Source: JAXLVB01 sp046329195 (lineage in GTDB: Bacteria; Bacteroidota; Bacteroidia; Cytophagales; Spirosomataceae). From it: a stretch of DNA of 64,000 nt. Within the stretch, counting starts at the first letter, position 1. Every line of letters starts with the position of its first letter. Below, piece by piece: positions 35,099-44,778 of this stretch. The DNA lies in assembly GCA_046329195.1 (NCBI GenBank), contig JAXLVB010000002.1, positions 2,620,628-2,684,627 on the forward strand, in the 5' to 3' direction. Made by a program: the position numbers and the translations under genes. The notes beneath the pieces were generated by a model that was given only the letters and a program-made list of their open reading frames with translations, had not been told where the DNA came from and made no database searches.

Positions 35099-35605
35099 AT
35101 GGATTCAACTTCCAACGCATCGGTTTTTATTGCGCCAGGAGCTTATGTAATGGGGCAAGTAGAAATTGGCGAGGGTTCTTCTATTTGGTATGGCGCCGTG
35201 GTCAGAGCCGATGTAGAAAAAATTAATATCGGCAAACATACCAATATCCAAGATACAGCAGTGCTCCACGCCGACTTTGGCGAGCCGACTCTCATTGGTG
35301 ACTACGTGACGGTAGGCCACGGCGCTATTGTACATGGCGCCACCATCGGCGAAGGCTCATTGGTAGGTATGCGGGCTACTGTACTCAATCGAGCCAAAGT
35401 AGGTAAATTTTGCCTCATCGGTGCCAATGCTTTGGTAACCGAGGGAATGGTTGTACCTGATTATTCGATGGTGCTGGGGGTGCCCGGAAAAGTAGTTAAG
35501 CAATTACCTCCCGAAATAGCTGAAAAAATGCTCATGGAAAGCGCTGAGCATTATGTAGAAATGGCTCAACGGCACGCAAAAGGTGAGTTTGAATTGAAAA
35601 AGTGA
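35099..35605 (+). CDS. Gamma-class carbonic-anhydrase-like protein
   Basis: Left-handed beta-helix trimer of about 168 residues. Hexapeptide turns (IGEGSSIWYGAVVRAD, IGKHTNIQDTAVLHAD, IGEGSLVGMRATVLNRAKVG) and the three zinc His positions (LHAD; VGHGAIVHG) are present. Such YrdA/CaiE-like members are often proposed carbonic anhydrases, though activity varies. I chose ATG 35099, 35 codons inside the longer frame, since the upstream part is non-coding. It stands alone, divergent from the DinB gene. Confidence 0.88.
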   Translation: MDSTSNASVFIAPGAYVMGQVEIGEGSSIWYGAVVRADVEKINIGKHTNIQDTAVLHADFGEPTLIGDYVTVGHGAIVHGATIGEGSLVGMRATVLNRAKVGKFCLIGANALVTEGMVVPDYSMVLGVPGKVVKQLPPEIAEKMLMESAEHYVEMAQRHAKGEFELKK

Positions 35606-35855
35606 GTAGCATAAGAGTAGGTTGATGTCTTGCAAAAAGCAATTGGCAGTTAATTTATATACTCAACCTGTACTTTTCATTTCTTTTTACCTCATTGTTC
35701 TTTAAAATCTAAACCAAACCATTCTCTGTTTTTGGCAAAATTTTTGCTCGTATATACCTAAGTTACTGTTCGATGCCTCCCATGTGTTCAAGCAACTGGT
35801 AATTTATGCCCAATTTGAGGGAATTATAAACAGTAAAAAACCCGAAAACAGATTT

Positions 35856-37274
35856 ATGAATTCTTTTTTACAGTGCTGCTCAAACACTGTGCCAACTCTA
35901 AAATTACGCTTAAAACGGCACGTGACTATGCTGTCTCCCATGTTACTTTTGGGGGTTACACTTTGGGTTGGTTCTTGCCAACGTTCTGATGAAACAGATG
36001 TAAAACCAGCCCTTAAAGCACCCGAAGCCCTTGATGCTGAGGTTGCCTTGAAATGGAATGCGCTTCACTTAAAACTCTTAAAGACTACAGCGGGTTTTTC
36101 GCCCGTGGTGGCTTCTAGAGCCATTGGTTACATGGGACTTACGCTCTATGAAGCCGTGGTCCCGGGTTCTTCTACGTACCAATCGTTGGCTGGCCAGCTC
36201 AATGGCCTTAATACCTTACCAAAACCTGAGCTTGGTAAAGAATACGACTGGGCCATCAGTGCTAATGCCGCCGAAGCACTCATCACAAAAAAGATGTTTG
36301 ACAACACCTCGGCTACCAACAAAACGACCATCGACTCGCTTGAAACAGCACTCAACGCTTCGCTCAAAAACGCTGATATTAGCTTAGAAACGTTTGACCG
36401 CTCGATCAAATTGGGTCAGGATATTGCTACGGCTCTTTTTGAATGGTCGAAAACCGACGGTGGACACGAAGGTTACAAGCGGAATTTCCCTGCCGATTAT
36501 AAAGTACCCGTGTTTCCGGGGGCTTGGCAACCTACCGAAAACGGTCAAAAAATTCCGATGCAGCCTACTTGGGGCAAGAATCGCCCCTTTATGGCATCTA
36601 ACTCTACCTTTACACCACCAGCACCACTGCCGTATTCTACCGACGTGAAGTCTCAATATTTTGCTCAGTACTTAGAGGTTTACACCAAAAATAAATCCTT
36701 GACCGACGAAGAGAAAGAAATTGCGGTATGGTGGTCTGACAACCCGGGAAATACCTTTACCCCTCCGGGCCACTCCTATTCGTTGGCAGCTATTGCAGCT
36801 CGTACGGCCAAAGCTAATCTGATGAAAACTGCCGAGGCCTTCGCTCGCACGGGTATTGCTGTAGCAGATGCCTTTATCTGTTGCTGGAAATGCAAATACG
36901 TATTTAGTAACGAGCGTCCTTACACGTTTGTACGATACGCCATTGACCCTGCTTGGGTTCCGTTTTGGCCTGCGCCACCCTTCCCAGGCTATATGTCAGG
37001 TCATGCCACCCAGTCAGCAGCAACGGCTGAGGTACTCACCGAGGTATTTGGTAACAATTTTACCTTTACCGACGACTCACACGTGGGTCGGGCGCCTGAG
37101 TTTGGCACCATTGCCTTTAAGGCTCGTAAATTCAATTCTTTTTACGAAACAGCCGAAGAATCGGCATGGTCTCGCTTCTTAGGAGGCATCCACCCCCGTC
37201 AAGACAACGAAGTGGGCCTGCGAGAGGGCAAGAAAATTGGTCGAAACGTTAACACTCTGAAATTCAAACGGTAA
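35856..37274 (+). CDS. Vanadium-haloperoxidase/PAP2-family lipoprotein 1
   Basis: About 472 residues, predicted to lie outside the cytoplasm: a lipobox-like LWVGSC is followed by an all-helical domain. The acid-phosphatase/haloperoxidase vanadate site is seen as KCKYVFSNERPYTF (Lys and Arg), PGYMSGHATQSA (Ser-Gly-His) and SRFLGGIHPRQDN (Arg and His). Whether it oxidises halides or acts as a phosphatase cannot be told from these motifs. I chose ATG 35856; 35928 is also possible and would place the signal closer to the start. A paralogue follows after 65 bp. Confidence 0.85.
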   Translation: MNSFLQCCSNTVPTLKLRLKRHVTMLSPMLLLGVTLWVGSCQRSDETDVKPALKAPEALDAEVALKWNALHLKLLKTTAGFSPVVASRAIGYMGLTLYEAVVPGSSTYQSLAGQLNGLNTLPKPELGKEYDWAISANAAEALITKKMFDNTSATNKTTIDSLETALNASLKNADISLETFDRSIKLGQDIATALFEWSKTDGGHEGYKRNFPADYKVPVFPGAWQPTENGQKIPMQPTWGKNRPFMASNSTFTPPAPLPYSTDVKSQYFAQYLEVYTKNKSLTDEEKEIAVWWSDNPGNTFTPPGHSYSLAAIAARTAKANLMKTAEAFARTGIAVADAFICCWKCKYVFSNERPYTFVRYAIDPAWVPFWPAPPFPGYMSGHATQSAATAEVLTEVFGNNFTFTDDSHVGRAPEFGTIAFKARKFNSFYETAEESAWSRFLGGIHPRQDNEVGLREGKKIGRNVNTLKFKR

Positions 37275-37339
37275 TACAATTACCTCAACACCTATAATGT
37301 AAATCATATTTATGTTATGAATTTGTAAATCTGTACCAA

Positions 37340-38716
37340 ATGAAAACGTTTTATCGCATCGCAACGGTACTATTTGTAAGTAGCGTACTGTTGTTCTCGT
37401 GTCAACCTACCAACGACGAGGTAAAACCAGCGTCCACCACAAAACTGCCCAAAGATTACTCAGCCGATGCCGTATTGGCATGGGGAAATATGTATTTAGA
37501 GTTAAGTCGTTATGCCTCAGGGTATCGCCCGCCAGTATCGGGTAGGGCATTGGGTTATATTGGCTTAGCAGGCTACGAAGCTATGGTAGGTGGCTCTAAA
37601 GAATACCTTTCCATACAAGGTTATTATGCAGGTTTGAGTATCCCTAAGCCAGATGCCACAGCAACCTATCACTGGGGCGAAGTGGTCAATGCAGCCTATG
37701 CCTACATGCACAAGGCATTTTTTCCTCATGTTTCGGATATACTGAAGGGTAAAATTGATGCCACCCAAAAATCCTTAGAAGACAAATTTTCGGCAGAAAC
37801 CGATGCTACTACGTTTGAGCGTTCTAAAAAATACGGCGAAGCTGTTGCCACCACCATTTTCAACTGGTCCAAAACTGACACTTGGGGACATGAGGCATTT
37901 CTGAATAACATTCCAACCGACTATAAGCCTCCGGTGGGGGTGTTTAACTGGCAACCTACTTATCCTGATTATACCAAAGCGTTGCTTCCGTATTGGGGCA
38001 ATGTCCGTACCTTTGTAGCTACCGAAGACGACAAAGTGTCTCGCCCACCAATGGCCTTTAGTAGTTCGCCGACTTCACAGTTTTATGCCCAAGCCAACGA
38101 AGTATATGCAACTGTAAATAGTGCTACGTATGAGCAAAAGTGGATTGCCCAATTCTGGAGTGACGATGTGTATCAGTTCACTTTTGAACCCGCTGCCCGT
38201 TGGATTGCCATAGCCGACCAAGTGATTGCTACTGACAAAGTTGACCTCGAAAAAGCAGCTTTTACACACGCTAAAGTAGGAATGGCGCTATGTGATGCTG
38301 GAATCGTATGCTGGAATTCCAAGTATCTCTACAACGTAGAACGCCCCATCTCGTACATTCGCAAATACATTGACCCCAACTGGGTAACTTTGTTGACTAA
38401 TCCTATTTTGAATTTCCAAGGTGTGACGCCCCCGTTTCCAGCCTATCCTTCAGGACACTCTACCTTTAGTGCAGCCGCAGGAGAGGTGCTTTCTAATATA
38501 TTTGGGTATCAGCATCCCATGACCGACCGTTGTCACGAGAATCGTACCGAATTCATTGGAACACCACGGGCGTTTAACAACTTCAACGAAATGGCCATCG
38601 AAAATGCCTATTCTCGAGTTCCACTTGGTGTACATTATCGAATGGATTGCGACGAAGGTGTGCGTATGGGTAACTTAGTAGGCCGTAAAATTAATGCCCT
38701 CCGCTGGAAGAAGTAA
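37340..38716 (+). CDS. Vanadium-haloperoxidase/PAP2-family lipoprotein 2
   Basis: A 458-residue paralogue of the preceding gene, with lipobox VLLFSCQPT. It shares the layout (ALGYIGLAGYEAMVGGS; GHEAFLNNIPTDYKPPVGVF) and the vanadate site: NSKYLYNVERPISY, YPSGHSTFSAAA, SRVPLGVHYRMD. The two copies are alike in order but clearly diverged, so the duplication is old. A terminator follows immediately. Confidence 0.87.
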   Translation: MKTFYRIATVLFVSSVLLFSCQPTNDEVKPASTTKLPKDYSADAVLAWGNMYLELSRYASGYRPPVSGRALGYIGLAGYEAMVGGSKEYLSIQGYYAGLSIPKPDATATYHWGEVVNAAYAYMHKAFFPHVSDILKGKIDATQKSLEDKFSAETDATTFERSKKYGEAVATTIFNWSKTDTWGHEAFLNNIPTDYKPPVGVFNWQPTYPDYTKALLPYWGNVRTFVATEDDKVSRPPMAFSSSPTSQFYAQANEVYATVNSATYEQKWIAQFWSDDVYQFTFEPAARWIAIADQVIATDKVDLEKAAFTHAKVGMALCDAGIVCWNSKYLYNVERPISYIRKYIDPNWVTLLTNPILNFQGVTPPFPAYPSGHSTFSAAAGEVLSNIFGYQHPMTDRCHENRTEFIGTPRAFNNFNEMAIENAYSRVPLGVHYRMDCDEGVRMGNLVGRKINALRWKK

Positions 38717-38744
38717 TTGACTTTCAAAAGAATATCATGCAGAG

Positions 38745-38769
38745 AGAGTAGGCCCGCCTACTCTTTTTT
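38745..38769 (+). terminator. Intrinsic terminator after the haloperoxidase pair
   Basis: AGAGTAGGC (38745-38753) pairs with GCCTACTCT (38756-38764) across a 2-nt centre and is followed by a T-run. Confidence 0.85.
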
Positions 38770-38853
38770 GTTTTAAGTAGCCCGTGTTGTTACCTTTTCA
38801 TTTTGAGTAATTGGCATTAAATTTGCGAATGGGTTCTTAAAACCATTATACGA

Positions 38854-39423
38854 TTGAAACAACTCGTCGCCATCGGATTGCTTGGATTACTCCTGTTTAA
38901 CATGCTGGGGCATTATCCTGTTTATACAGGGCTTCAGTGGCAGGCCAAGCAAGACATGGAACGACGCCTCGATACCGAGGATATTTACGGACAAGAGCTG
39001 TTTCAACTAAAAATCCCGATGAATCTGCCCTATTGGCAAAGCATGAAAGACTACGAACGTGCCAGTGGGAGTTTTGAGCACAATGGCGATTTTTATACTC
39101 TGTTCAAACAAAAGGTACAAAACGACACCTTGGTGTTGGTATGTGTCAAAGACCATCGCCAGCAACGTATTCTCAGTGCTTTTCAAGAAATCTTTCAGTT
39201 GACATTTAGCGATGCAGCCGATAGTCATCAAAAAGCCGCCAAATTTCTAGAAAACCTCATTAAAGATTACTTGCCGCTTCCGCATCAGCTGTGGGTTGAA
39301 GCCGAGCCGTTGGTGGTGGCCTTTTCACCTTTATCAGACCGTTACCAAGAGCATCCGTACGATGCTTTTATCGCCAATCCTTCGCCTCCTCCTAATTTAT
39401 CATCGTTTGGGCGCAGCGCTTAG
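38854..39423 (+). CDS. Unknown exported protein upstream of a TonB receptor
   Basis: A 189-residue protein starting at TTG (MKQLVAIGLLGLLLFNMLGHYPVY), with one N-terminal hydrophobic segment. It has no domain I recognise; the middle has repeated Tyr/Phe-rich strands and the C-terminus is Pro-rich (NPSPPPNLSSF). Similar short proteins occur before TonB-dependent receptor genes in this phylum, but the pairing is inference. The receptor gene begins about 130 bp later, likely the same transcript. Confidence 0.65.
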   Translation: MKQLVAIGLLGLLLFNMLGHYPVYTGLQWQAKQDMERRLDTEDIYGQELFQLKIPMNLPYWQSMKDYERASGSFEHNGDFYTLFKQKVQNDTLVLVCVKDHRQQRILSAFQEIFQLTFSDAADSHQKAAKFLENLIKDYLPLPHQLWVEAEPLVVAFSPLSDRYQEHPYDAFIANPSPPPNLSSFGRSA

Positions 39424-39552
39424 CTAGGCGCTCATCAGTTTTATCTGAAGCATTTGGGCTACTATCACCGTGTGTTGGGGATTTATCTCAACACATCGGT
39501 TTACTGTATCTCAACCAATGCTTCTTGTCAGTTCCATTTAATTCCAAAAACG

Positions 39553-41970
39553 ATGAAAACATTGAAAATACTTTTTTTACTCTGCTTGCTAATGGTCAAC
39601 ATACTCCCGCTGTCTGCGCAATCGCAACAAAGAGGGAGCGTTAGTGGCACCATTACCAACGCCAAAAATGAGCCATTGGTAGGTGTAGTTGTTCGTGAGC
39701 AAGGCAAAAGCCACGGCACACTCACCAACGCAAAAGGTCACTTTGAATTAAGTAACCTTCCGGCCAAAGACCTAACGTTAGAATTTAGCCTGTTGGGCTA
39801 CGAAACTTTTCAGAAAACCGTCGTTGTACAGCCTAACCAAGTTACGGCCATTGAGCTTGTTTTGAAACAACAAAGCAAGGAACTCGGCGAGGTAAATATA
39901 AAGGAAAATCGCTTGCTTTCGGAAGTAAGTCGGCTGCCGTCTATTCAGGAAACCTTCTTGGTAAATGGCAAGAAAAATGAGGTAATTTCGGTCACTAACT
40001 TAGATGCCAACATTGCCGAAAAAACACCTCGGCAGTTGTTTTCAAAAGTGCCTGGGGTGTTTGTGTATGACATGGACGGCTCTGGTAATCAGATTAATAT
40101 TTCGACTCGTGGACTTGACCCACACCGAGGTTGGGAGTTTAACATCCGTAAAGATGGCATCATTACTAATTCGGATATGTATGGCTACCCGGCCAGCCAT
40201 TTCAGTATGCCGATGGAGTCCATCGAAAAAATCGAGTTGATTCGAGGCACGGGCTCGCTACAATATGGAGCGCAGTTTGGAGGAATGCTCAACTACGTGA
40301 CCAAGCGTGCCGACACCACTCGGGCGATAGGCTTTGAGGCCATCCATTCCATCGGGTCGTTTGGGTTGTTGAGTGGCTATTATGCCATTGGAGGCAAAGT
40401 AGGCAAGCTTACTTATTATGCCTATTACAGCAAACGGCACTCAGACGGCTATCGCCAAAACAGCCAGACCGATTACCAATCTCAATCGGCTCGGCTTCGG
40501 TACGACTTTAGTCGAAACTTGAGCCTCACCGCCGACCTATCTCGCTCCCAGTACGTGTACCATATCCCCGGGCCACTGACCGACAGTATGTTTTACGCCA
40601 ATCCTCGGCAATCGTCACGCTCACGCAATTATTTCAATCCTGACATTTATGTACCTTCTCTGACATTAGATTGGCGCCTGGGCTTACGCACACAAATGCA
40701 AGCTAAAGTTTCGGCTGTATTGGGAAATCGTAACAGTGTACAGTTTGACAAACTGGCTACCATTGCTGATGTCATTAACCCTACTACACTCAGCTACGCT
40801 CCCCGCCAAGTAGATATTGATAACTTCAATTCTTACACAGCAGAGTTGCGAGTGCTACACTACTACGAGCTATGGGGACAAACCTCAACGCTTTTGGGAG
40901 GTATCCAACTCATCAATAATGACTTGCACCGCCGACAACTGGGAGTAGGCACTACGGGTTCCGATTTTGACCTAAGTATTACGGGTAACTGGGGGCGTGA
41001 TTTGCATTTCAAAACTCAAAACATAGCCCTCTTTGTCGAAAATAGTTTCCGCCTTGGTTCTCGCCTCTCTGTCAATCCGGGTTTGCGGTTTGAGTCGGGT
41101 GAGTCGGTGATGTCTGGCACTATCAGTTATTATAATCCGGGTGATTTGCCCAATACTATCCAACATGCGTTTCCGTTGTTGGGACTCAATGCGAATTACG
41201 AAATCAATGCCAATCAGCAGCTCTACGGGGGCTGGTCGCAGGCGTATCGTCCGGTAATTTTTAAAGACATCATCCCTACCAGTACCTATGAACGTGTGGA
41301 CAAAAACCTCAAAGATGCCACCGGGTACAACCTTGAAATAGGCTATCGAGGCTCTACCAATGCCCTAAAATGGGACATTAGCGCCTTTGCCTTACAATAC
41401 AACAATCGTTTGGGTACGCTATCGCAAACCGACGCCACAGGTACTTACATTTACCGAACTAACATTGGCGATTCGTTCACCAAAGGTATTGAGTTGTTTG
41501 TAGAAGCAGGCTTTCGGTTAGCTCCTCAAGTACGTTTGTCGGTTTTCACTTCGACAGCTTACATGGACGGTCGCTACCAAAACGCACAGGTGCGAGTGAA
41601 CCAAGAGAATATAAATATCAGTGGGAATCGTGTAGAGAGCGTTCCCGTCTGGATTTCTCGCAATGGGGTTAGTCTCAAATTCAAGCGCTTAAGCACTTCG
41701 TTGCTCTACAGCTACACAGCCGACAGCTATGCCGATGCACTCAATACTGTGAAACCTTCGGCTACCGGGGCGGTGGGTTTGGTGCCTGCTTATAGTCTAT
41801 TCGACTTTAATAGCACTTATCGGATTAGCCAAAGTTTGTTTGTCAAATTCAACATAAACAATCTGACTAACCAACAATACTTTACCAAACGACCTATGTT
41901 TTATCCAGGCCCCGGCGTGTGGTCGTCTGACGGCCGTTCGGCTGTACTGACGGTCGGATTAAAACTATAG
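39553..41970 (+). CDS. TonB-dependent outer-membrane receptor (FecA/siderophore type)
   Basis: Energised outer-membrane importer, about 805 residues. Signal peptide (to SAQS), a CarboxypepD_reg-like domain (about 27-110; GTITNAKNEPLVGVVV, GHFELSNLPAKDLTLEFSLLGYE), a plug (about 135-240; RQLFSKVPGVFVYDMDGSGNQINISTRGLD, IRGTGSLQYGAQFGGMLNYVTK) and a 22-strand barrel ending NNLTNQQYF and the final VGLKL with its hydrophobic C-terminus. The plug is of the FecA/siderophore type rather than a SusC polysaccharide importer. No FecR/sigma pair is next to it. I chose ATG 39553. Confidence 0.92.
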   Translation: MKTLKILFLLCLLMVNILPLSAQSQQRGSVSGTITNAKNEPLVGVVVREQGKSHGTLTNAKGHFELSNLPAKDLTLEFSLLGYETFQKTVVVQPNQVTAIELVLKQQSKELGEVNIKENRLLSEVSRLPSIQETFLVNGKKNEVISVTNLDANIAEKTPRQLFSKVPGVFVYDMDGSGNQINISTRGLDPHRGWEFNIRKDGIITNSDMYGYPASHFSMPMESIEKIELIRGTGSLQYGAQFGGMLNYVTKRADTTRAIGFEAIHSIGSFGLLSGYYAIGGKVGKLTYYAYYSKRHSDGYRQNSQTDYQSQSARLRYDFSRNLSLTADLSRSQYVYHIPGPLTDSMFYANPRQSSRSRNYFNPDIYVPSLTLDWRLGLRTQMQAKVSAVLGNRNSVQFDKLATIADVINPTTLSYAPRQVDIDNFNSYTAELRVLHYYELWGQTSTLLGGIQLINNDLHRRQLGVGTTGSDFDLSITGNWGRDLHFKTQNIALFVENSFRLGSRLSVNPGLRFESGESVMSGTISYYNPGDLPNTIQHAFPLLGLNANYEINANQQLYGGWSQAYRPVIFKDIIPTSTYERVDKNLKDATGYNLEIGYRGSTNALKWDISAFALQYNNRLGTLSQTDATGTYIYRTNIGDSFTKGIELFVEAGFRLAPQVRLSVFTSTAYMDGRYQNAQVRVNQENINISGNRVESVPVWISRNGVSLKFKRLSTSLLYSYTADSYADALNTVKPSATGAVGLVPAYSLFDFNSTYRISQSLFVKFNINNLTNQQYFTKRPMFYPGPGVWSSDGRSAVLTVGLKL

Positions 41971-41990
41971 TTATTCTTTTTCGCAAAAGA

Positions 41991-42024
41991 AAGCCCGTCT
42001 GGTTCTATCCAAACGGGCTTTTCT
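41991..42024 (+). terminator. Intrinsic terminator after the TonB receptor
   Basis: AAGCCCGT pairs with ACGGGCTT, extended by three pairs after one mismatch, then a T-run. The convergent 42085 gene ends close by. Confidence 0.82.
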
Positions 42025-42084
42025 TATTACCTCCATAACAAATAAACACAGTTTTCAACTACAAACAACGGGGTCATTCTTCTG

Positions 42085-44577
42085 CTATTTTCGAATCAAC
42101 AACAAGTCTTTTCGGTTGAGCGCAGGGTTGTTTCGGTCGCAGATGTATAAATCTCTTTTGCCATCGTTGTTCAAATCAGCGGCAATAACGCCTAGGGCAT
42201 CTCTCACGTATTTTTTTCCAAAAATCCGAAGGGTTTCGTCCGTAAATTTCCCTTTCCCATCGTTTAGATAGGCTTTGAGGTATCCTCCAAACACATTGGC
42301 CACCACCAAGTCTAAATGCCCATCCGAATTCAAATCTTCAAAAATAGCATCAATAGTGTGGTCTGTGTCGTGAGGAAGCCGTAGGTCGGTTTCGTCCGCA
42401 AACTGGCCTTTGCCATTGTTCACTAACAAGCGATTTTGTGGGTTTTTAGTGCCTCTAAAATTCACATTGGCCAAAAATACATCCATATCGCCATCGTGGT
42501 CCACATCCCCAAAGGCCACTTTGCGGGTTTCGAGGTTGTCTATTGGGGGCAAATGCGTAGCCGAAATATCTTCAAAATAGCCTTTGCCTGTATTTCGATA
42601 GAGTACATTACCATCTTCGTTGGCGGCAAACAGATCGAGGTCGCCGTCGTTGTCAATATCCGCTAAACCTAAGTCTTGAGTCACTCTCAATAGCTTAGGG
42701 AGACGTGCTTCGTCGGCTTTAAATACAGCCTTGCCCTGATTGATATATACGACGCTCTGGCCGTTGTTACCAACAACCAAATCAGGTTTTTTATCGCCGT
42801 TCAAATCAGCCGATACCACGGCGTTGGCCTCCGAGTTGGGCAATTGGCTTTCGGCAGGCACAAAGTACCCTTTGCCTTTGTTGAGGTAAAGTTCGTGGAC
42901 TTTGTCGTCTTCAGAGCAAAACACCAAATCGAACAAGCCATCTTGATTAAAGTCCTTGATCACCACGTCTTCCGAATCATGCACCACCTGCGGCAATCGG
43001 CTGGCTGATTCGTCTTCAAACTGGCCTTTTCCGTTGTTAATCAAAATCGTATTGGCCTTAAATTCATTGGCCAGCACAATGTCTAAGTCGTTATCGCCGT
43101 CTATATCAGCCGCTTGCACGTCCATGCTGGGACCTCTGGCTCCTATTTCGGGGAGTTTGTCACTGGCATCTTCAAACACTACACTTGTGTTTTCGACAGG
43201 CTTCTGCAAAACTTCCTTCATCCAGTTGCAGGGGTAATCAAACACTTCGGGGTTGAAGCGGCTGGCCGCATACTGGGCATACGCCTGTGGATTTTTTTGC
43301 CATTCGATAAACTCGTCCATCGTCCCGATTTTTTCAAACGTATGCGTCGTTTTTTCGGCTAACCAAAAGGTTCCTTTCCCCGGATGCTGTGCGTTGACGT
43401 GTTTTATCAGGGTGATGTTATCATCAGGGTTATTAGCAGCGAGGTCGCACTCACCGTAAATCGCCAATACATAGTTTTGGTAAGCTGATAACGCTTTGGC
43501 CACATTCACTTCGTTGAGTTCTTTGAAAGTACTCATACTTCTGCCACTGGCACCCAGTTTTGTTGCAGGGTCGTAGCTGAGCAATTCTTGCATGGCCAGC
43601 ATACCTACGGGGTCTTTCACGATTTCCTCGACGGTTTTCTTTCCGTACATAAAATCATAGAAATAGGGCTTGTATTTTTCTACGTTTTCTCTCAATTCGC
43701 CCAAGTCTTCGCCTCGCAAACTCAATTGAATCAGGTAAGCATCACAGAGGTATTCGGCCCAAGGCTTGAAACCCGTGCCATACACTACCACCCCTCGAGG
43801 CTGAAATTGAGCCGCCAACATAGGCGCTGTAGTGCCTCCCATCGAATGTCCAAATAGAAAAATCTTGTCTTTTTCGATTTCAGGCAGCGTCAATAAATAC
43901 GCATAACCGGCCTTATACATAGCGAGTTCTTCGTGGTAGCCCATTGTTTCGCAAGAGCCGAAGCCTTGGTTGTCGCCCATGTCGCCTTTTTCCATCCGGT
44001 ACACCCTGAACCCTCGCTCCACCATCGCATCAATGGCTTGCTTGGTCTTATCTAGTGGCAACATGTTGTCCAGCGAATAGCATGGCAACCCTTGTAAGAA
44101 AAAGATAGTGCCTAGTGGTTGTTGATTCTTGGGGGTTTTTAGGATAGTCCGAACATAGCCGTTTTTGTAAGCAAACTCCCCATAGACTACCTCTGCTGTT
44201 GGTGAGGTTTCTCGTGGGCGTTCTAACACCACGCCTTCTAACTGTTTTTCTTGCCCGTTTCTGATGATTTGAACCTTGATGGGTTCACTGGCTCGTAATT
44301 TTTTTGCCTCTACCGACAGCAAATTGGGTCGAGCAATAGCCACGCCATTGAGCTGGGTGATGATGTCGTCTTTTTGAAGTCCGAGTTTTGCGGCTGTGCT
44401 ATTCGGCACGATTGTTTGCACAATAGCTCCTGTTTGGTAATGCAGACGTTGAGCGAGCGTATCAGGCACATTTTGGTAAAAACTTACGCCCAATCCTCCT
44501 TTTCGCTTGATTTGCTGCGCCAATAGTAGGGTATCTGCTGCTACAACAAGCAGCAAGAGCATCACATACTTTTTCAT
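42085..44577 (-). CDS. PDZ / alpha-beta hydrolase / seven-bladed FG-GAP fusion protein
   Basis: Secreted 830-residue protein of unusual build. Signal peptide (to LLAQ), a PDZ domain (about 25-125; GAIVQTIVPNSTAAKLGLQKDDIITQLNG), an alpha/beta hydrolase (about 130-450) with nucleophile Ser245 in FGHSMGGTT, a probable acid in IYGECDLAAN and His in EKTTHTFE, and then seven FG-GAP/VCBS repeats (about 475-828). Each repeat has the Ca-binding pattern D-x-D/N-x-D/N-x-x-x-D: DIDGDNDLDI, DFNQDGLFDL, DLNGDKKPDL, DIDNDGDLDL, DVDHDGDMDV, DLNSDGHLDL, DLNNDGKRDL. Seven copies suit one integrin-like propeller. The substrate is unknown; a peptide- or ester-cleaving surface enzyme is plausible. Confidence 0.88.
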   Translation of the reverse strand: MKKYVMLLLLVVAADTLLLAQQIKRKGGLGVSFYQNVPDTLAQRLHYQTGAIVQTIVPNSTAAKLGLQKDDIITQLNGVAIARPNLLSVEAKKLRASEPIKVQIIRNGQEKQLEGVVLERPRETSPTAEVVYGEFAYKNGYVRTILKTPKNQQPLGTIFFLQGLPCYSLDNMLPLDKTKQAIDAMVERGFRVYRMEKGDMGDNQGFGSCETMGYHEELAMYKAGYAYLLTLPEIEKDKIFLFGHSMGGTTAPMLAAQFQPRGVVVYGTGFKPWAEYLCDAYLIQLSLRGEDLGELRENVEKYKPYFYDFMYGKKTVEEIVKDPVGMLAMQELLSYDPATKLGASGRSMSTFKELNEVNVAKALSAYQNYVLAIYGECDLAANNPDDNITLIKHVNAQHPGKGTFWLAEKTTHTFEKIGTMDEFIEWQKNPQAYAQYAASRFNPEVFDYPCNWMKEVLQKPVENTSVVFEDASDKLPEIGARGPSMDVQAADIDGDNDLDIVLANEFKANTILINNGKGQFEDESASRLPQVVHDSEDVVIKDFNQDGLFDLVFCSEDDKVHELYLNKGKGYFVPAESQLPNSEANAVVSADLNGDKKPDLVVGNNGQSVVYINQGKAVFKADEARLPKLLRVTQDLGLADIDNDGDLDLFAANEDGNVLYRNTGKGYFEDISATHLPPIDNLETRKVAFGDVDHDGDMDVFLANVNFRGTKNPQNRLLVNNGKGQFADETDLRLPHDTDHTIDAIFEDLNSDGHLDLVVANVFGGYLKAYLNDGKGKFTDETLRIFGKKYVRDALGVIAADLNNDGKRDLYICDRNNPALNRKDLLLIRK

Positions 44578-44592
44578 AGAAGTGTAGCGAAA

Positions 44593-44724
44593 TTAATGCG
44601 AAATTTGATATAACCACTGGCCTGTGAGGTACCCTGCATGAGCGATTTTGATGATACAGGCTATAATAAAAATTGGGATACTAATCTTGAGTAACTTGGA
44701 TTTTTTAAGTTCGTCAGTAGTCAT
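44593..44724 (-). CDS. 43-residue predicted single-span membrane protein
   Basis: Short frame starting at ATG 44724: MTTDELKKSKLLKISIPIF... with a charged N-terminus, one hydrophobic segment and an aromatic end (QWLYQISH). It ends 15 bp before the start of the hydrolase gene on the same strand. The composition looks like a real small membrane protein, but length alone makes it uncertain. Confidence 0.5.
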   Translation of the reverse strand: MTTDELKKSKLLKISIPIFIIACIIKIAHAGYLTGQWLYQISH

Positions 44725-44778
44725 GGCGTAGTTGTTTTTTTGAGTCAAAACTACCCACAACAACGCATTGAAAGGTTG

